Shown one piece after another: positions 8,348 to 17,036 of a stretch of 64,000 nucleotides of DNA. The translations under genes and the position numbers were made by a program. The DNA is from RYN-230 sp963834705 (GTDB lineage Bacteria > Actinomycetota > Actinomycetes > Streptosporangiales > Streptosporangiaceae): the NCBI GenBank assembly GCA_963834705.1, contig CAWICV010000004.1, positions 124,001 to 188,000 on the forward strand, read 5' to 3'. The notes beneath the pieces are model-generated. The model made no database searches and was not told where the DNA came from. It worked only from the letters and a program-made list of their open reading frames with translations. Position 1 is the first letter of the stretch. Every line of letters starts with the position of its first letter.

Positions 8348-9412
8348 ATGCTGACCATCGGGGAGTTCGCCCGGGCCAGCCGGCTGACGCCCAAGGCGCT
8401 GCGGCTGTACGACGAGCTCGGCCTGCTGCCGCCGGCCCGGGTGGACCCCGGCTCCGGCTACCGGTTCTACCGGCCGGATCAGCTCGAGCGGGCCCGGCTG
8501 GTGGCCTGGCTGCGCCGGCTCGGCATGCCGCTGGCCCGGATCCGGGTGGTGTGCGACCTGCCGCCCCGGGCCGCGGCCGCCGAGGTGGCCGCGTTCTGGG
8601 CCCAGGCCGAAGCCGACCTGGCCAGCCGGCGTGACCTGGCTGCCTTCCTGACCAGCTACCTGACCGGGAAGGAAACAGCCATGGCAGATTCAGGCACCGG
8701 CCTGGCCATCCGCTACGCGGCGGCCTCGGACATCGGCCGGCACCGCCCAGCCAACCAGGACGCGGCCTACGCCAGCGCCCGGCTGCTGGCCGTGGCCGAC
8801 GGCATGGGCGGCGGCGGGAAGCTGGCCAGCGCGGCCGCGATCGACGCGCTGAAGCCGCTGGAGGCCGGCCTGCCCGCCGGCGACCTGCTCAACACGCTGG
8901 CCGACGCGGTCACGGCCGCGGACACGGCGGTGCAGGACATCACCGCGGCCGGCCCGGACCACGCCAACAGCGGGACCACGCTGACCGCGCTGCTCTGGTC
9001 GGGCTCCCAGCTCGGCCTGGTGCACATCGGTGACACCCGGGCCTACCTGCTGCGCGGCGGTGAGCTGTTCCAGATCACCCATGATCACACCGTGGTCCAG
9101 TCGCTCATCGACGAGGGGCGGCTCACCGCTGAGGAAGCCGTTTCGCATCCGGAACGGTCACTGCTGCTGCGCGCGCTGGACGGGGCCGGCGCGACCGCCG
9201 ACCTGTCGCTGCACGAGGCCCGGGCCGGCGACCGGTACCTGCTCTGCTCGGACGGGCTGACCGCCGTGGTCCCGGCGGCCCGGATCCACCAGGTGCTGCG
9301 CACGGCGGCAGGCCCGGAGCAGGCGGTCGCGGAGCTGATCGGGCTGGCCAACTCGGGCGGCGGCCCGGACAACATCGCCTGCGTGGCGGCCGACGTCGCC
9401 GAGGCCGCCTGA
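8348..9412 (+). CDS. MerR-type DNA-binding domain fused to a PP2C protein phosphatase
   Basis: A 354-aa two-part protein. Residues 1-70 are a MerR winged helix (LTIGEFARASRLTPKALRLYDELGLL, then GYRFY), and a short helical linker follows. From ~residue 118 comes a complete PPM/PP2C serine/threonine phosphatase: GRHRPANQDA, VADGMGGGG, SGTTLTALL, HIGDTRAYLLR, LLCSDGLT and GGPDNIA carry the metal-binding Asp residues. The usual MerR ligand-binding C-terminus is thus replaced by a phosphatase. An AGGAAGG lies before the ATG. Such fusions occur in actinobacteria; a plausible role is a regulator coupled to Ser/Thr kinase signalling, but no kinase gene is adjacent. Confidence 0.9.
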   Translation: MLTIGEFARASRLTPKALRLYDELGLLPPARVDPGSGYRFYRPDQLERARLVAWLRRLGMPLARIRVVCDLPPRAAAAEVAAFWAQAEADLASRRDLAAFLTSYLTGKETAMADSGTGLAIRYAAASDIGRHRPANQDAAYASARLLAVADGMGGGGKLASAAAIDALKPLEAGLPAGDLLNTLADAVTAADTAVQDITAAGPDHANSGTTLTALLWSGSQLGLVHIGDTRAYLLRGGELFQITHDHTVVQSLIDEGRLTAEEAVSHPERSLLLRALDGAGATADLSLHEARAGDRYLLCSDGLTAVVPAARIHQVLRTAAGPEQAVAELIGLANSGGGPDNIACVAADVAEAA

Positions 9413-9425
9413 GGGCGGGGTGCCT

Positions 9426-9473
9426 GGCCAGGCACCGGCCCGGCCAGGCACCAGCCCGGCCAGGCACCGGTAC
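9426..9473. repeat. Three tandem copies of a 16-nt unit
   Basis: The unit GGCCAGGCACCGGCCC occurs three times in a row with one or a few changes per copy, just after the stop of the phosphatase gene and 15 nt before the start of serA. It falls where the leader of serA would be, so copy-number change could alter its expression. No function is known. Confidence 0.85.
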
Positions 9474-9488
9474 AGGGCCAATAGGCTG

Positions 9489-10706
9489 GTGGCCGTGCCG
9501 GTAACTCGTGTCCTGCTGCTGGAGAACATCCACCCCGACGCCACTACCCGCCTGGTCAAAGACGGTTACCAGGTGGAGACCGCGCCGAAGGCGCTCACCG
9601 AGGATGAGCTGATGGCCGCGATCGGCGGCGTGCACGTGCTCGGCATCCGCTCCGGGACGCAGGTCACCGGGCGGGTGCTGGCCGCCGCGCCGGACCTGCT
9701 CGCGGTGGGGGCGTTCTGCATCGGGGTGAACCAGATCGACCTGGCGGCCGCGTCCCGGCGCGGCATCGCCGTGTTCAACGCGCCGTTCTCCAATACGCGC
9801 AGCGTGGTCGAGCTGGCCGTGGCCGAGATCATCGCGATGACCCGGCGGCTGACCGACAAGAACGCGCAGATGCACGCCGGCACCTGGGACAAGTCGGCGG
9901 CCGGCAGCCACGAGGTGCGCGGGCGGCGGCTGGGCATCGTCGGCTACGGCAACATCGGCGGCCAGCTGTCCGTGCTGGCCGAGAACCTCGGCATGACCGT
10001 GTTCTTCTACGACACCGCGGACAAGCTGGCGCTGGGCAACGCGCGGCGCTGCGGCACGCTGGAAGAGCTGCTGGAGAGCGTGGATGTCGTCACGCTGCAC
10101 GTGGACGGGCGGCCGGGCAACAGCGGGCTGTTCGGCGGGGCCGAATTCGCCGCGATGCGGCCGGGCAGCCTGTTCCTCAACCTGTCCCGGGGTTTCGTGG
10201 TCGACCACGGCGCACTGCGGCGGCACATCGAGTCCGGGCACCTGGCCGGGGCGGCGGTCAACGTGTTCCCGCAGGAGCCACGGGCCCGCGGTGAGGAGTT
10301 CCGCTCCGAGCTGCGCGGGCTGCCGAACGTCATCCTGACCCCGCATGTCGGCGGCTCGACCGAGGAGGCCCAGCAGGACATCGGCGAGTTCGTGGCCGGG
10401 AAGCTGCACGACTACATCTGCTCCGGGGCGACCTCGCTGAGCGTGAACCTGCCGCCGGTCGCGCTGCCGCACACCCCGGGCACGCACCGGCTGGTGCATC
10501 TGCACCGCAACGTGCCCGGTGTGCTGGCCGGCATCAACCAGCTGCTCGCCGAGCACGGGGCCAACATCGAGGGCCAGCTGCTCGGCACCCGGGACGAGCT
10601 CGGCTACGTGCTCACCGACATCGGTACCGAGTACCCGGACGACATGCTGGCCCGGCTGCGTGACCTGGACGTCACCATCCGGCTGCGCACCACCCGGCCG
10701 AGCTGA
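9489..10706 (+). CDS. serA: D-3-phosphoglycerate dehydrogenase
   Basis: About 405 aa; it oxidises 3-phosphoglycerate with NAD in the first step of serine synthesis. It follows the Escherichia coli type: the block AFCIGVNQIDLAAASRRGI, then NAPFSNTRSVVELAVAEI, the Rossmann motif GIVGYGNIGGQLSVLAE, the catalytic region VNVFPQEPRARGEEF with TPHVGGSTEEAQ, and a C-terminal ACT domain (VPGVLAGINQLLAEHGANI) for serine feedback. An open frame continues upstream to 9420, but that part is tandem repeat. The GTG codons at 9489 and 9495 are the likely starts; the second sits directly before the conserved strand. The upstream gene ends 76 nt earlier. Confidence 0.93.
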   Translation: MAVPVTRVLLLENIHPDATTRLVKDGYQVETAPKALTEDELMAAIGGVHVLGIRSGTQVTGRVLAAAPDLLAVGAFCIGVNQIDLAAASRRGIAVFNAPFSNTRSVVELAVAEIIAMTRRLTDKNAQMHAGTWDKSAAGSHEVRGRRLGIVGYGNIGGQLSVLAENLGMTVFFYDTADKLALGNARRCGTLEELLESVDVVTLHVDGRPGNSGLFGGAEFAAMRPGSLFLNLSRGFVVDHGALRRHIESGHLAGAAVNVFPQEPRARGEEFRSELRGLPNVILTPHVGGSTEEAQQDIGEFVAGKLHDYICSGATSLSVNLPPVALPHTPGTHRLVHLHRNVPGVLAGINQLLAEHGANIEGQLLGTRDELGYVLTDIGTEYPDDMLARLRDLDVTIRLRTTRPS

Positions 10707-10721
10707 CCTGGCGGCTGAGGC

Positions 10722-13043
10722 CTAGCCGACGGCGGCGCTGGCCGGCTGGGGCTCGGGCTGCTCGGTGCTGACCCGGCCGAGGTGACGCTCCAGCCGCCCG
10801 AGCATTTCCAGGTGCTCGTTCACCCAGAGCACGATCAGGGCGTCCCGGGCCTGTGCGGGCTGGCCGGTGGTGATCTCCTGACGGGTGCAGGCCAGCAGGC
10901 GGCTGCGCTCCGCTGGGTCATGCGGCTGCGGCGGCGGGACCGAGGTCCCGTGGGCGATGGAGTCGCCCAGCGTGACGAACCAGGCCCGCATCGACTGCAC
11001 TTCCTCATCCAGCCGCCCCGCACAGGGCTTGGGGCCGCTGGCGGCCAGGGGCCGCCCGGCCGCACCGTCCCGTGGGACGGCCACCGGGCGGGCGGCCAGT
11101 TCCTCCAGCCCGGCCAGCGAGTGCCCGGCCCGGAGCAGCCGGGCGGCCCCGGCGACCAGCCGCGCCGCCCGGTCCGGGTCCACGGAACTGGCCGACCGTT
11201 CGGCCAGGAACTGGCTGAACGAGTCGTCCAGCCGGAGCACCGCCGCCTCGGCCGCCTGCGCGGCCTGCCCTGCGTCGGCCCCGCCGTCCAGCCCGGCGAT
11301 CTGATCGACCATGGTGGCCACGAAGTCCGCGGTCCGCGAGTACGCCTCGGCCAGGTTCTCCCGGACCAGGGCGGCGGCGCCACGCGGCCAGAACACCAGG
11401 CCCACTCCGAGGCTGATGGCGAAGCCGATGGCCACGTCCTCGATCCGCACGATGCCCACCTTCCAGCCAGCCGGCTGGATGATGTTGAACAGGATGAGGA
11501 CGACCACGGTGAACGCGGCCTGGCCGGCCGCGAACGAGATGACCCGCGGCGCGTAGGCGGCGATCAGCACCGCCACCGGCAGGAGCGCCCAGAGCACGGT
11601 GGTGTTGCCGTGCACCGGGATCAGGATCGCGGCCCCGATGAGGATACCGATCGCGGTTCCGATCAGCGCGGACACCACCGACCGGCCGGTGCCGAGGGCG
11701 TTGGAACGCAGCACGGACAGGGTGCCCAGCACAACCCAGAACGAGTGCTGCAGGCCGGTTTCCTGGGCAATGAAGACCGCCACGGCCAGGCCGACCGCGC
11801 CGCGGATGCTGTTGCGGAACCAGACCGAACGCACCCCGGAACGGGACATGCCGAGGTCGGTGACCGCGGTCACACCGGAGCGCAGCCAGCTCAGCGACCC
11901 GGCCAGGCTGGCCTGGCCCACCGCGGCCCGGACCCGCCGCAGGTGCCAGACCGGGGGCGCGCTGGCCGCCGCGGCGTACCCGGCAATCTGCCGGGTGGTG
12001 TACGCGATGGCGTGGATCTTGAACGAACGGCCGAGCATCGCCTCCAGCGCCGTCTCATCGGGGAGTTCGGGCGCGGCGGAGATCCGCTGGGCCAGGAGTT
12101 GCGCGGCCGCGTCCTGGGCGTGTTCGAGCTGGGCGGCCAAGTCCCCGGCGGACGTCTGCCCAGCCGGGCCGGGATCGGGTTCCTCCCCGGACAGCTGAGC
12201 TGCGCTGGCCCGGAGCACCCGGGCCACTCTTTGCAGGGTGACGCTGTTCTCCACCGCGCACAGCTCGCCGGCTGGAACGCGGGCCAGCACAGCCAGCGAC
12301 TCACACAGCCAGCCCACCTCGTCGATCAGTGCGCCGAGGGCCACCGCCGGCCCGGTCGGCCCAGTCGGCCGGCGCGGCGTGCCGGTCAGCCGCTGACGCA
12401 GCGCGTCCACCGTCTTCCGGGCCGTTTCCGCCCGGGCTGGGACCGTGGCCGGGTCGTGGCACAGCGCGTCGGCCAACTCGGCCAGCCGCTGGCAGGCCCG
12501 GGCCGTATCGGCCCGCAGCGTGCTACCCGTCCGCGGCGGCCAGAGCAGCATCACCGCGCAGGTCCCGGCGGCCGCGGCCAGCGCCCAGCCGGCCAGCCGG
12601 TCCGGGATGGCCGCCACCGGGGCGGGGACCGCCACCGACAGCACGAAGGCGAGGATGGCCGCGGTGCCACCGGCCGCGAAGTAGCCGTTGATCATGCCGG
12701 AGAGCAGGATCGCGAAGCCGACCACGGCCGTGACCACCGCGGCCAGCCAGGCGTTGCCCGAGCAGAGCGTGCCCAGGATGACCAGCACGAGGCCGGCCAC
12801 GCCCAGGCTCAGGTAGGCGGCCAGGCGGCTCCGGGCCGGCCCGGAGAAGCTGGCCAGTACCAGCATCGCGAACGAGCCGAACGCGGCGAACAGGGCGGTC
12901 TGCGGATTGCCGATCACGTTGCTGGCCAGCGCGAACATGGCGGGCATCACGATCGCGGCCCGGGCCGCGCTTTTGAGCGAGGCCCAGCCGGGATCGGTGA
13001 TCAATGGACGGGGCAGCGTGAATCGCGACCGAGCCATCGTCAC
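10722..13043 (-). CDS. FUSC-family (fusaric acid resistance-like) membrane transporter
   Basis: A 773-aa inner-membrane protein with two halves. Each half has a cluster of five to six hydrophobic segments (residues ~30-165 and ~405-545) followed by a long soluble helical part. This is the architecture of FUSC/aromatic acid exporter proteins, thought to export aromatic acids or other organic anions. Clear membrane runs include YLSLGVAGLVLVILGTL and LIGTAIGILIGAAILIPV. The start is either the GTG at 13043 or the ATG two codons later. The gene converges with serA, leaving 15 nt between stops. No periplasmic adaptor or outer-membrane partner is present, as expected for a Gram-positive cell. The substrate is unknown. 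Confidence 0.85.
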   Translation of the reverse strand: MTMARSRFTLPRPLITDPGWASLKSAARAAIVMPAMFALASNVIGNPQTALFAAFGSFAMLVLASFSGPARSRLAAYLSLGVAGLVLVILGTLCSGNAWLAAVVTAVVGFAILLSGMINGYFAAGGTAAILAFVLSVAVPAPVAAIPDRLAGWALAAAAGTCAVMLLWPPRTGSTLRADTARACQRLAELADALCHDPATVPARAETARKTVDALRQRLTGTPRRPTGPTGPAVALGALIDEVGWLCESLAVLARVPAGELCAVENSVTLQRVARVLRASAAQLSGEEPDPGPAGQTSAGDLAAQLEHAQDAAAQLLAQRISAAPELPDETALEAMLGRSFKIHAIAYTTRQIAGYAAAASAPPVWHLRRVRAAVGQASLAGSLSWLRSGVTAVTDLGMSRSGVRSVWFRNSIRGAVGLAVAVFIAQETGLQHSFWVVLGTLSVLRSNALGTGRSVVSALIGTAIGILIGAAILIPVHGNTTVLWALLPVAVLIAAYAPRVISFAAGQAAFTVVVLILFNIIQPAGWKVGIVRIEDVAIGFAISLGVGLVFWPRGAAALVRENLAEAYSRTADFVATMVDQIAGLDGGADAGQAAQAAEAAVLRLDDSFSQFLAERSASSVDPDRAARLVAGAARLLRAGHSLAGLEELAARPVAVPRDGAAGRPLAASGPKPCAGRLDEEVQSMRAWFVTLGDSIAHGTSVPPPQPHDPAERSRLLACTRQEITTGQPAQARDALIVLWVNEHLEMLGRLERHLGRVSTEQPEPQPASAAVG

Positions 13044-13212
13044 CTGCCACCCAGATCTGGCCGAAGCTGACCGTGACGATGCTATACCGCAGGTCCCGGC
13101 CGCCCCGCTATGCTCCCGCCTGGGTGAGCTGGCGACTGCACAAGGTCTGGGGCCCGGGGTGGCAGGTCAATGGCCGCAGCGGCACGTTCCCGGCTTTGGC
13201 CGGGCCGCCCGG

Positions 13213-13300
13213 ATCGACACCAGGCAGCCGCATTCGGCCCGGGTGTACGACTACTGGCCCGTAAGCCCTGACCGTAAGGTCGCCCCAGCCCGGTCTATCG
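13213..13300 (+). pseudogene. Short remnant of a SAM-dependent methyltransferase N-terminus (DUF574/SalM-like)
   Basis: In the spacer before the next gene, one frame reads IDTRQPHSARVYDYW. This closely resembles the conserved opening of actinobacterial DUF574 methyltransferases (D-T-x-x-P-H-x-A-R-V-Y-D-Y). In the family a GGKDNF-type motif follows; here it is replaced by unrelated sequence (PVSPDRKVAP) and the rest is missing. I read it as a leftover of a deleted gene. The rest of the 13044-13328 spacer shows nothing recognisable apart from promoter-sized space. Confidence 0.5.
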
Positions 13301-13328
13301 TGGTACGAGGAGACCGGGAGGTGACGTC

Positions 13329-13814
13329 GTGCTTCTGCTCCTGGATGAACGCACCGATGCCCTGGTCGTGCGCTCGGCCCGGCCGTGGGAACTGGTCAAG
13401 GCCGGGCTGTGTGCGCAGCACCTCGATGAGGAACTCGCCCGGGGGGCGTCCCCGGACGCGACCGGCCCGCTCGCGCTGCGCGCCCAGGCGCTGGCCCGGG
13501 ACTCTTTCCGCCGCGGGCTGGCCCGCTGCGCCCGGCAGATCCTGGCCGAGGCGGTCCGGCCGGCGCCCGCCCAGCCCAAGCTCGGCCGCGGGCCGGCCGT
13601 CCCGGTGTGCCGGGACCGGGTCCGCGCGGCCGCCGCGGAACTGGCCGAGCTGATCGACCGGCTGCAGCTGCCCGGCCCGGTTCCGGTGCGCGGCGTGGCC
13701 CAGGTCAGCCTGCTGCTCGGCGATGGCAGCGGGCCGCTGTACCACCGCGGTAGCCCGGACGACCTGCGCGCCCGGCTGACCGAGGCGGCCGGCGCGCTCA
13801 GCCCACCCGGCTGA
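13329..13814 (+). CDS. Conserved-type hypothetical protein, 161 aa
   Basis: I do not recognise the family. The protein is soluble, Ala/Arg/Leu-rich and largely helical. It begins MLLLLDERTDALVVRSARPWE, has a basic Ala-rich middle (RCARQILAEAV), and ends with a VSLLLGDGSGPLYHRGSPDDLRARL segment that could form a small mixed domain. GGGAGG lies ~10 nt before the GTG start. Codon use is like that of the neighbouring chromosomal genes, so it looks native and expressed. The stop falls inside the first copy of a 22-nt tandem repeat. It converges with an SDR gene. Confidence 0.6.
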   Translation: MLLLLDERTDALVVRSARPWELVKAGLCAQHLDEELARGASPDATGPLALRAQALARDSFRRGLARCARQILAEAVRPAPAQPKLGRGPAVPVCRDRVRAAAAELAELIDRLQLPGPVPVRGVAQVSLLLGDGSGPLYHRGSPDDLRARLTEAAGALSPPG

Positions 13815-13917
13815 CCCCGGGCACCCCGCCCGGCTGACCCCGGGCACCCCCCCGGCTGACCCCGGGCACCCCCCCGGCTGACCCCGGGCGTCCCGCCCGG
13901 CTGACCCCGGGCGCCCG
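13806..13917. repeat. Five tandem copies of a 22-23-nt GC-rich unit
   Basis: Copies of CCCGGCTGACCCCGGGCACC begin at 13806, 13829, 13851, 13873 and 13896. Each holds the self-complementary CCCCGGG. The array starts inside the last codons of the 161-aa gene and fills the space to the convergent SDR gene, so it may act as a two-way transcription stop or simply be slippage-prone filler. Confidence 0.88.
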
Positions 13918-13930
13918 GGCGCGGGCGTGG

Positions 13931-14683
13931 TCAGGTGCGCAGGTACGAGGCGCCGTTGAGGTCGAGGATGCTCCCGCTGGCCCATTCGGCCGGCCCGGAC
14001 GCCAGGTACAGCACGGCGGCGGCGATCTCGCCGGCCGTGGCCACCCGGCCGAACGGGCTCTGCCCGCGGATGGCGTCGCCCGCGGGGCCAGCCAGGCTGT
14101 CCGCCGCCATGTCGGTCTCCACGAAGCCGGGCGCCACCGTGGACACCGAGATGCCATGCGGCGCCAGGTCCCGGGCCAGCGACTGGCCGAACGCGTTCAG
14201 CCCGGCCTTGCTGGCCCCGTAGGCGGGCTGCCCGGGCTCGCCGCGGAACGCGCCGCGGGACGAAACGTTCACGATGCGGCCGCCGCCGCGCGGGATCATG
14301 TGCCGCACCGCGCACCAGGTCACGTTGGCCGCGCCGGTCAGGTTGACGGCCAGCGTCTGCTGCCAGGCCGCCTGCCACTGCTCGTAGGACACCTCGGCGA
14401 TCCGGTGCGGGGTATAGACGCCGGCGTTGTTCACCAGCACGTCCAGGCCACCTAGCGCGGCGGCCGCCTCGTCCACCATCCGGCGCACCGCCGCCGGGTC
14501 GGCCAGGTCGGCCTGCACCGCGACGTGCCCGGCACCAGGCAGGCTGGCCAGCACGCCCGCGGCCAGGCCGGCCGACTGGCCATAGTGCACCGCCACCCGG
14601 TCGCCACGTTCCGCGAAGGCCAGCGCCACCGCCTGGCCGATGCCCCGGCTGGCCCCGGTCACCAGCACTGCCCGCCCATCCAT
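13931..14683 (-). CDS. SDR-family oxidoreductase (FabG-like)
   Basis: A 250-aa classical short-chain dehydrogenase/reductase with NAD(P) as cofactor. Cofactor motif VTGASRGIGQAVALAF is at residue ~8, NNAG is at ~90, catalytic Ser is in IVNVSSRGAF, and the Y-x-x-x-K pair is AYGASKAG. The C-terminus (GSILDLNGASYLRT) is close to 3-oxoacyl-ACP reductases, but the substrate cannot be read from sequence. It lies between the repeat array and the divergent HIT gene and appears monocistronic. Confidence 0.88.
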   Translation of the reverse strand: MDGRAVLVTGASRGIGQAVALAFAERGDRVAVHYGQSAGLAAGVLASLPGAGHVAVQADLADPAAVRRMVDEAAAALGGLDVLVNNAGVYTPHRIAEVSYEQWQAAWQQTLAVNLTGAANVTWCAVRHMIPRGGGRIVNVSSRGAFRGEPGQPAYGASKAGLNAFGQSLARDLAPHGISVSTVAPGFVETDMAADSLAGPAGDAIRGQSPFGRVATAGEIAAAVLYLASGPAEWASGSILDLNGASYLRT

Positions 14684-14795
14684 CCGGCCGCCTCACCCTT
14701 CCCTCAGTCATGATCGCGGTGCATTGTGCCGCACCCGCGGGGCACGATGCACCGCGCTGATACCGCCGCGCGCCGCCGAGCGGCAGAATGCCGGC

Positions 14796-15245
14796 ATGGC
14801 AACCGCCGCTGCGCAGGAGCGCTGCGTCTTCTGCGAGATTCTGGCCTGCCGGCTTCCGGCCAGCTTCGTGTACACCGGCGAGAAGGTGGTCGCGTTCCTG
14901 GACATCCGGCCGCTCACCCGGGGCCATCTGCTGGTCATCCCCCGCCACCACACCGACCGGCTGGAGACCCTCGACCCGGAGCTCGGCGCCCAGGTGTTCA
15001 CCGTGGCGCAGCGGCTGGCCGTGCAGCTGCGCCGGTCCGGGTTCTGCGCCGGGACCAACTTGTTCCTGGCCGACGGCGTACTGGCCGGCCAGGAGGTCTT
15101 CCACGTGCACCTGCACGTCATCCCGCGGACCCAGCGGGACGGGTTCGGCCTCCGGGCCGCCAAGCGGCGCGGCCAGCCCGGCCGGGACGAGCTGGCCGCC
15201 ACCGCCGGGCTGATCCGCGCGGCGGCCGGCGCCCCGCCCCAGTGA
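14796..15245 (+). CDS. HIT-family nucleotide hydrolase/transferase
   Basis: A 149-aa histidine-triad protein. It has the N-terminal zinc-type Cys pair (RCVFCEI), then FLDIRPLTRGHLLVIPRHH, and the catalytic triad HVHLHVIPR near residue 108. Proteins of this family split phosphoramidate or adenosine nucleotides such as Ap4A. The ATG at 14796 is chosen because the family N-terminus starts directly after it; an upstream extension to 14640 is unconserved. It is followed by a perfect ACCCGGGC-C-GCCCGGGT palindrome (15272-15288) and then otsA. Confidence 0.9.
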   Translation: MATAAAQERCVFCEILACRLPASFVYTGEKVVAFLDIRPLTRGHLLVIPRHHTDRLETLDPELGAQVFTVAQRLAVQLRRSGFCAGTNLFLADGVLAGQEVFHVHLHVIPRTQRDGFGLRAAKRRGQPGRDELAATAGLIRAAAGAPPQ

Positions 15246-15300
15246 TCGCCAGCTGAGCCCGCCCACGTTTGACCCGGGCCGCCCGGGTAATCTGGAGGCA

Positions 15301-16905
15301 ATGCTGCCGATCAGAGGGGTTGCAGGCCGCGTGGACAACTCGGGCCCGCCGACTGATCAGGATGCGGGCACTGCCCCGCGTCAGCCCGGCCAGTACAACT
15401 TCGTCGTCGCCGCCAGCCGGCTGCCGGTGGACCGCATCGAAGGGCCGGATGGGGAACCCGAGTGGCGGGCCAGCCCCGGCGGCCTGGTCACCGCACTGGA
15501 ACCGATCATGCGCGCCGCCGGCGGCGCCTGGATCGGCTGGCCCGGCTCCCCCGGCGACGCGCCTGAGCCATTCGACACCGACGGAATGCACCTGGTCAGC
15601 GTGGGCCTGTCCGCGGCCGAGGTGCGGGACTACTACGAGGGCTTCTGCAACGCCACGCTGTGGCCGCTGTACCACGACGTCATCGTGCCGCCGGAGTTCC
15701 ACCGGGAGTGGTGGGATGCCTACGTCCGGGTGAACCGCCGGTACGCCGACGAGGTGGCGGCGCAGGCGGCCGAGGGCGCGACCGTCTGGGTGCACGACTA
15801 CCAGCTCCAGCTCGTCCCGGGAATGGTCCGCGAGCTGCGCCGCGACGTGCGGATCGGTCATTTCACGCACATCCCGTTCCCGGGCTACGAGATCTTCGCC
15901 CAGCTGCCCTGGCGTAAGAAGATCGTGCAGGGACTGCTCGGCGCGGACCTGCTCGGGTTCCAGCGGCAGGGTGACGCGACCAACTTCCTCCGGGCCTGCC
16001 GCCGCAGCGCCGGGCTGACCACGCACGGGTCCTACGTCTGGGTCCCGTATGCCCCGGTGGCCGACGACGCCAGCCGGCGGCGGCGGCAGTCCGCCCGGCG
16101 CAGCTCGGGCGGCCGCAGTGTCCGCGCCGCGGCCTTCCCGATCTCGATCGACGCCACCAGCTTTGGTGAGATCGCCAGGCGCCCCGAGGTCCAGGCCCGA
16201 TCGCAGGAAATTCGCGAAGTGCTGGGCAAGCCGGAGATCGTGCTGCTCGGCGTGGACCGGCTGGATTACACCAAGGGCATCCTGCACCGGCTGAAGGCCT
16301 ACGGCGAGGTGCTGAACGAGGGCCACCTGGGGCCGCCCGGGGCCGTGCTGGTCCAGGTGGCCAGCCCGAGCCGGGAGCGGGTCGAGCACTACAAGCACCT
16401 GCGCGACGAAGTCGAGGTCAGCGTCGGCCGGATCAACGGGGAGTTCGGCGAGGTCGGCCTGCCCCCGGTGCACTACCTGCACCAGTCCTATCCGCGGGAG
16501 GAGATGGCCGCGCTCTACCTGGCCGCCGACGTGATGCTGGTGACCCCGCTGCGCGACGGGATGAACCTGGTGGCCAAGGAGTACGTCGCCTGCCGGTACA
16601 ACGAGAGCGGCGCGCTGGTGCTCAGCGAGTTCACCGGCGCCGCGGACGAACTGACCGGGGCGTTCATCGTGAACCCGCACGACATCGACGGGCTCAAGGA
16701 AGCCATCGTGCGGGCCGCGGCGATCTCCCCGGCCGAGGCCCGGCGCCGGATGCGGACGATGCGCCGCCGGCTGTTCGAGAACGACGTGGCGCACTGGGCC
16801 GATACCTACCTGCAGGCCCTGGATCAGGTGCCGGTACACCCCTCCGCCGCTCCCCCGCCCGAAGATCACGTGCACGACGTCCCCTCCGCCAACCAAGCAT
16901 CTTGA
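15301..16905 (+). CDS. otsA: Trehalose-6-phosphate synthase
   Basis: A 534-aa GT20 glycosyltransferase that joins UDP-glucose (or another nucleotide glucose) to glucose 6-phosphate, the first step of trehalose synthesis for stress protection. Recognisable blocks are VVAASRLPVDR, SPGGLVTALEP, VWVHDYQLQLVP, GHFTHIPFPGYEIF, LLGVDRLDYTKGI and the C-terminal TPLRDGMNLVAKEYVA. Between residues ~245 and 275 there is an Arg/Ser-rich stretch (DDASRRRRQSARRSSGG) that looks like a lineage-specific insertion. The ATG at 15301 sits only 2 nt after TGGAGG, so a GTG at 15331 is an alternative start. No otsB phosphatase is next to it. Confidence 0.93.
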   Translation: MLPIRGVAGRVDNSGPPTDQDAGTAPRQPGQYNFVVAASRLPVDRIEGPDGEPEWRASPGGLVTALEPIMRAAGGAWIGWPGSPGDAPEPFDTDGMHLVSVGLSAAEVRDYYEGFCNATLWPLYHDVIVPPEFHREWWDAYVRVNRRYADEVAAQAAEGATVWVHDYQLQLVPGMVRELRRDVRIGHFTHIPFPGYEIFAQLPWRKKIVQGLLGADLLGFQRQGDATNFLRACRRSAGLTTHGSYVWVPYAPVADDASRRRRQSARRSSGGRSVRAAAFPISIDATSFGEIARRPEVQARSQEIREVLGKPEIVLLGVDRLDYTKGILHRLKAYGEVLNEGHLGPPGAVLVQVASPSRERVEHYKHLRDEVEVSVGRINGEFGEVGLPPVHYLHQSYPREEMAALYLAADVMLVTPLRDGMNLVAKEYVACRYNESGALVLSEFTGAADELTGAFIVNPHDIDGLKEAIVRAAAISPAEARRRMRTMRRRLFENDVAHWADTYLQALDQVPVHPSAAPPPEDHVHDVPSANQAS

Positions 16906-17036
16906 CTTAACGCCAGTGCGGCACACGGCCACCGGGCCACCCCGGTAAGCGCGGTCAGCGGGCAGAAGACCGCCGGCCCGGTTACGCTGAGTCCGGGGCA
17001 ATTAACGCATCCGGCAGAAACGGCCTGGGGGCGCCG

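Noticed and set aside
13806..13917. Regular repeats resembling a small CRISPR array
   Set aside because: Units are directly joined with no unique spacers and no cas genes are present.
13251..15338. Open frame of 695 codons on the minus strand
   Set aside because: It crosses the SDR and HIT genes in a different frame and includes the tandem repeat; no family features.
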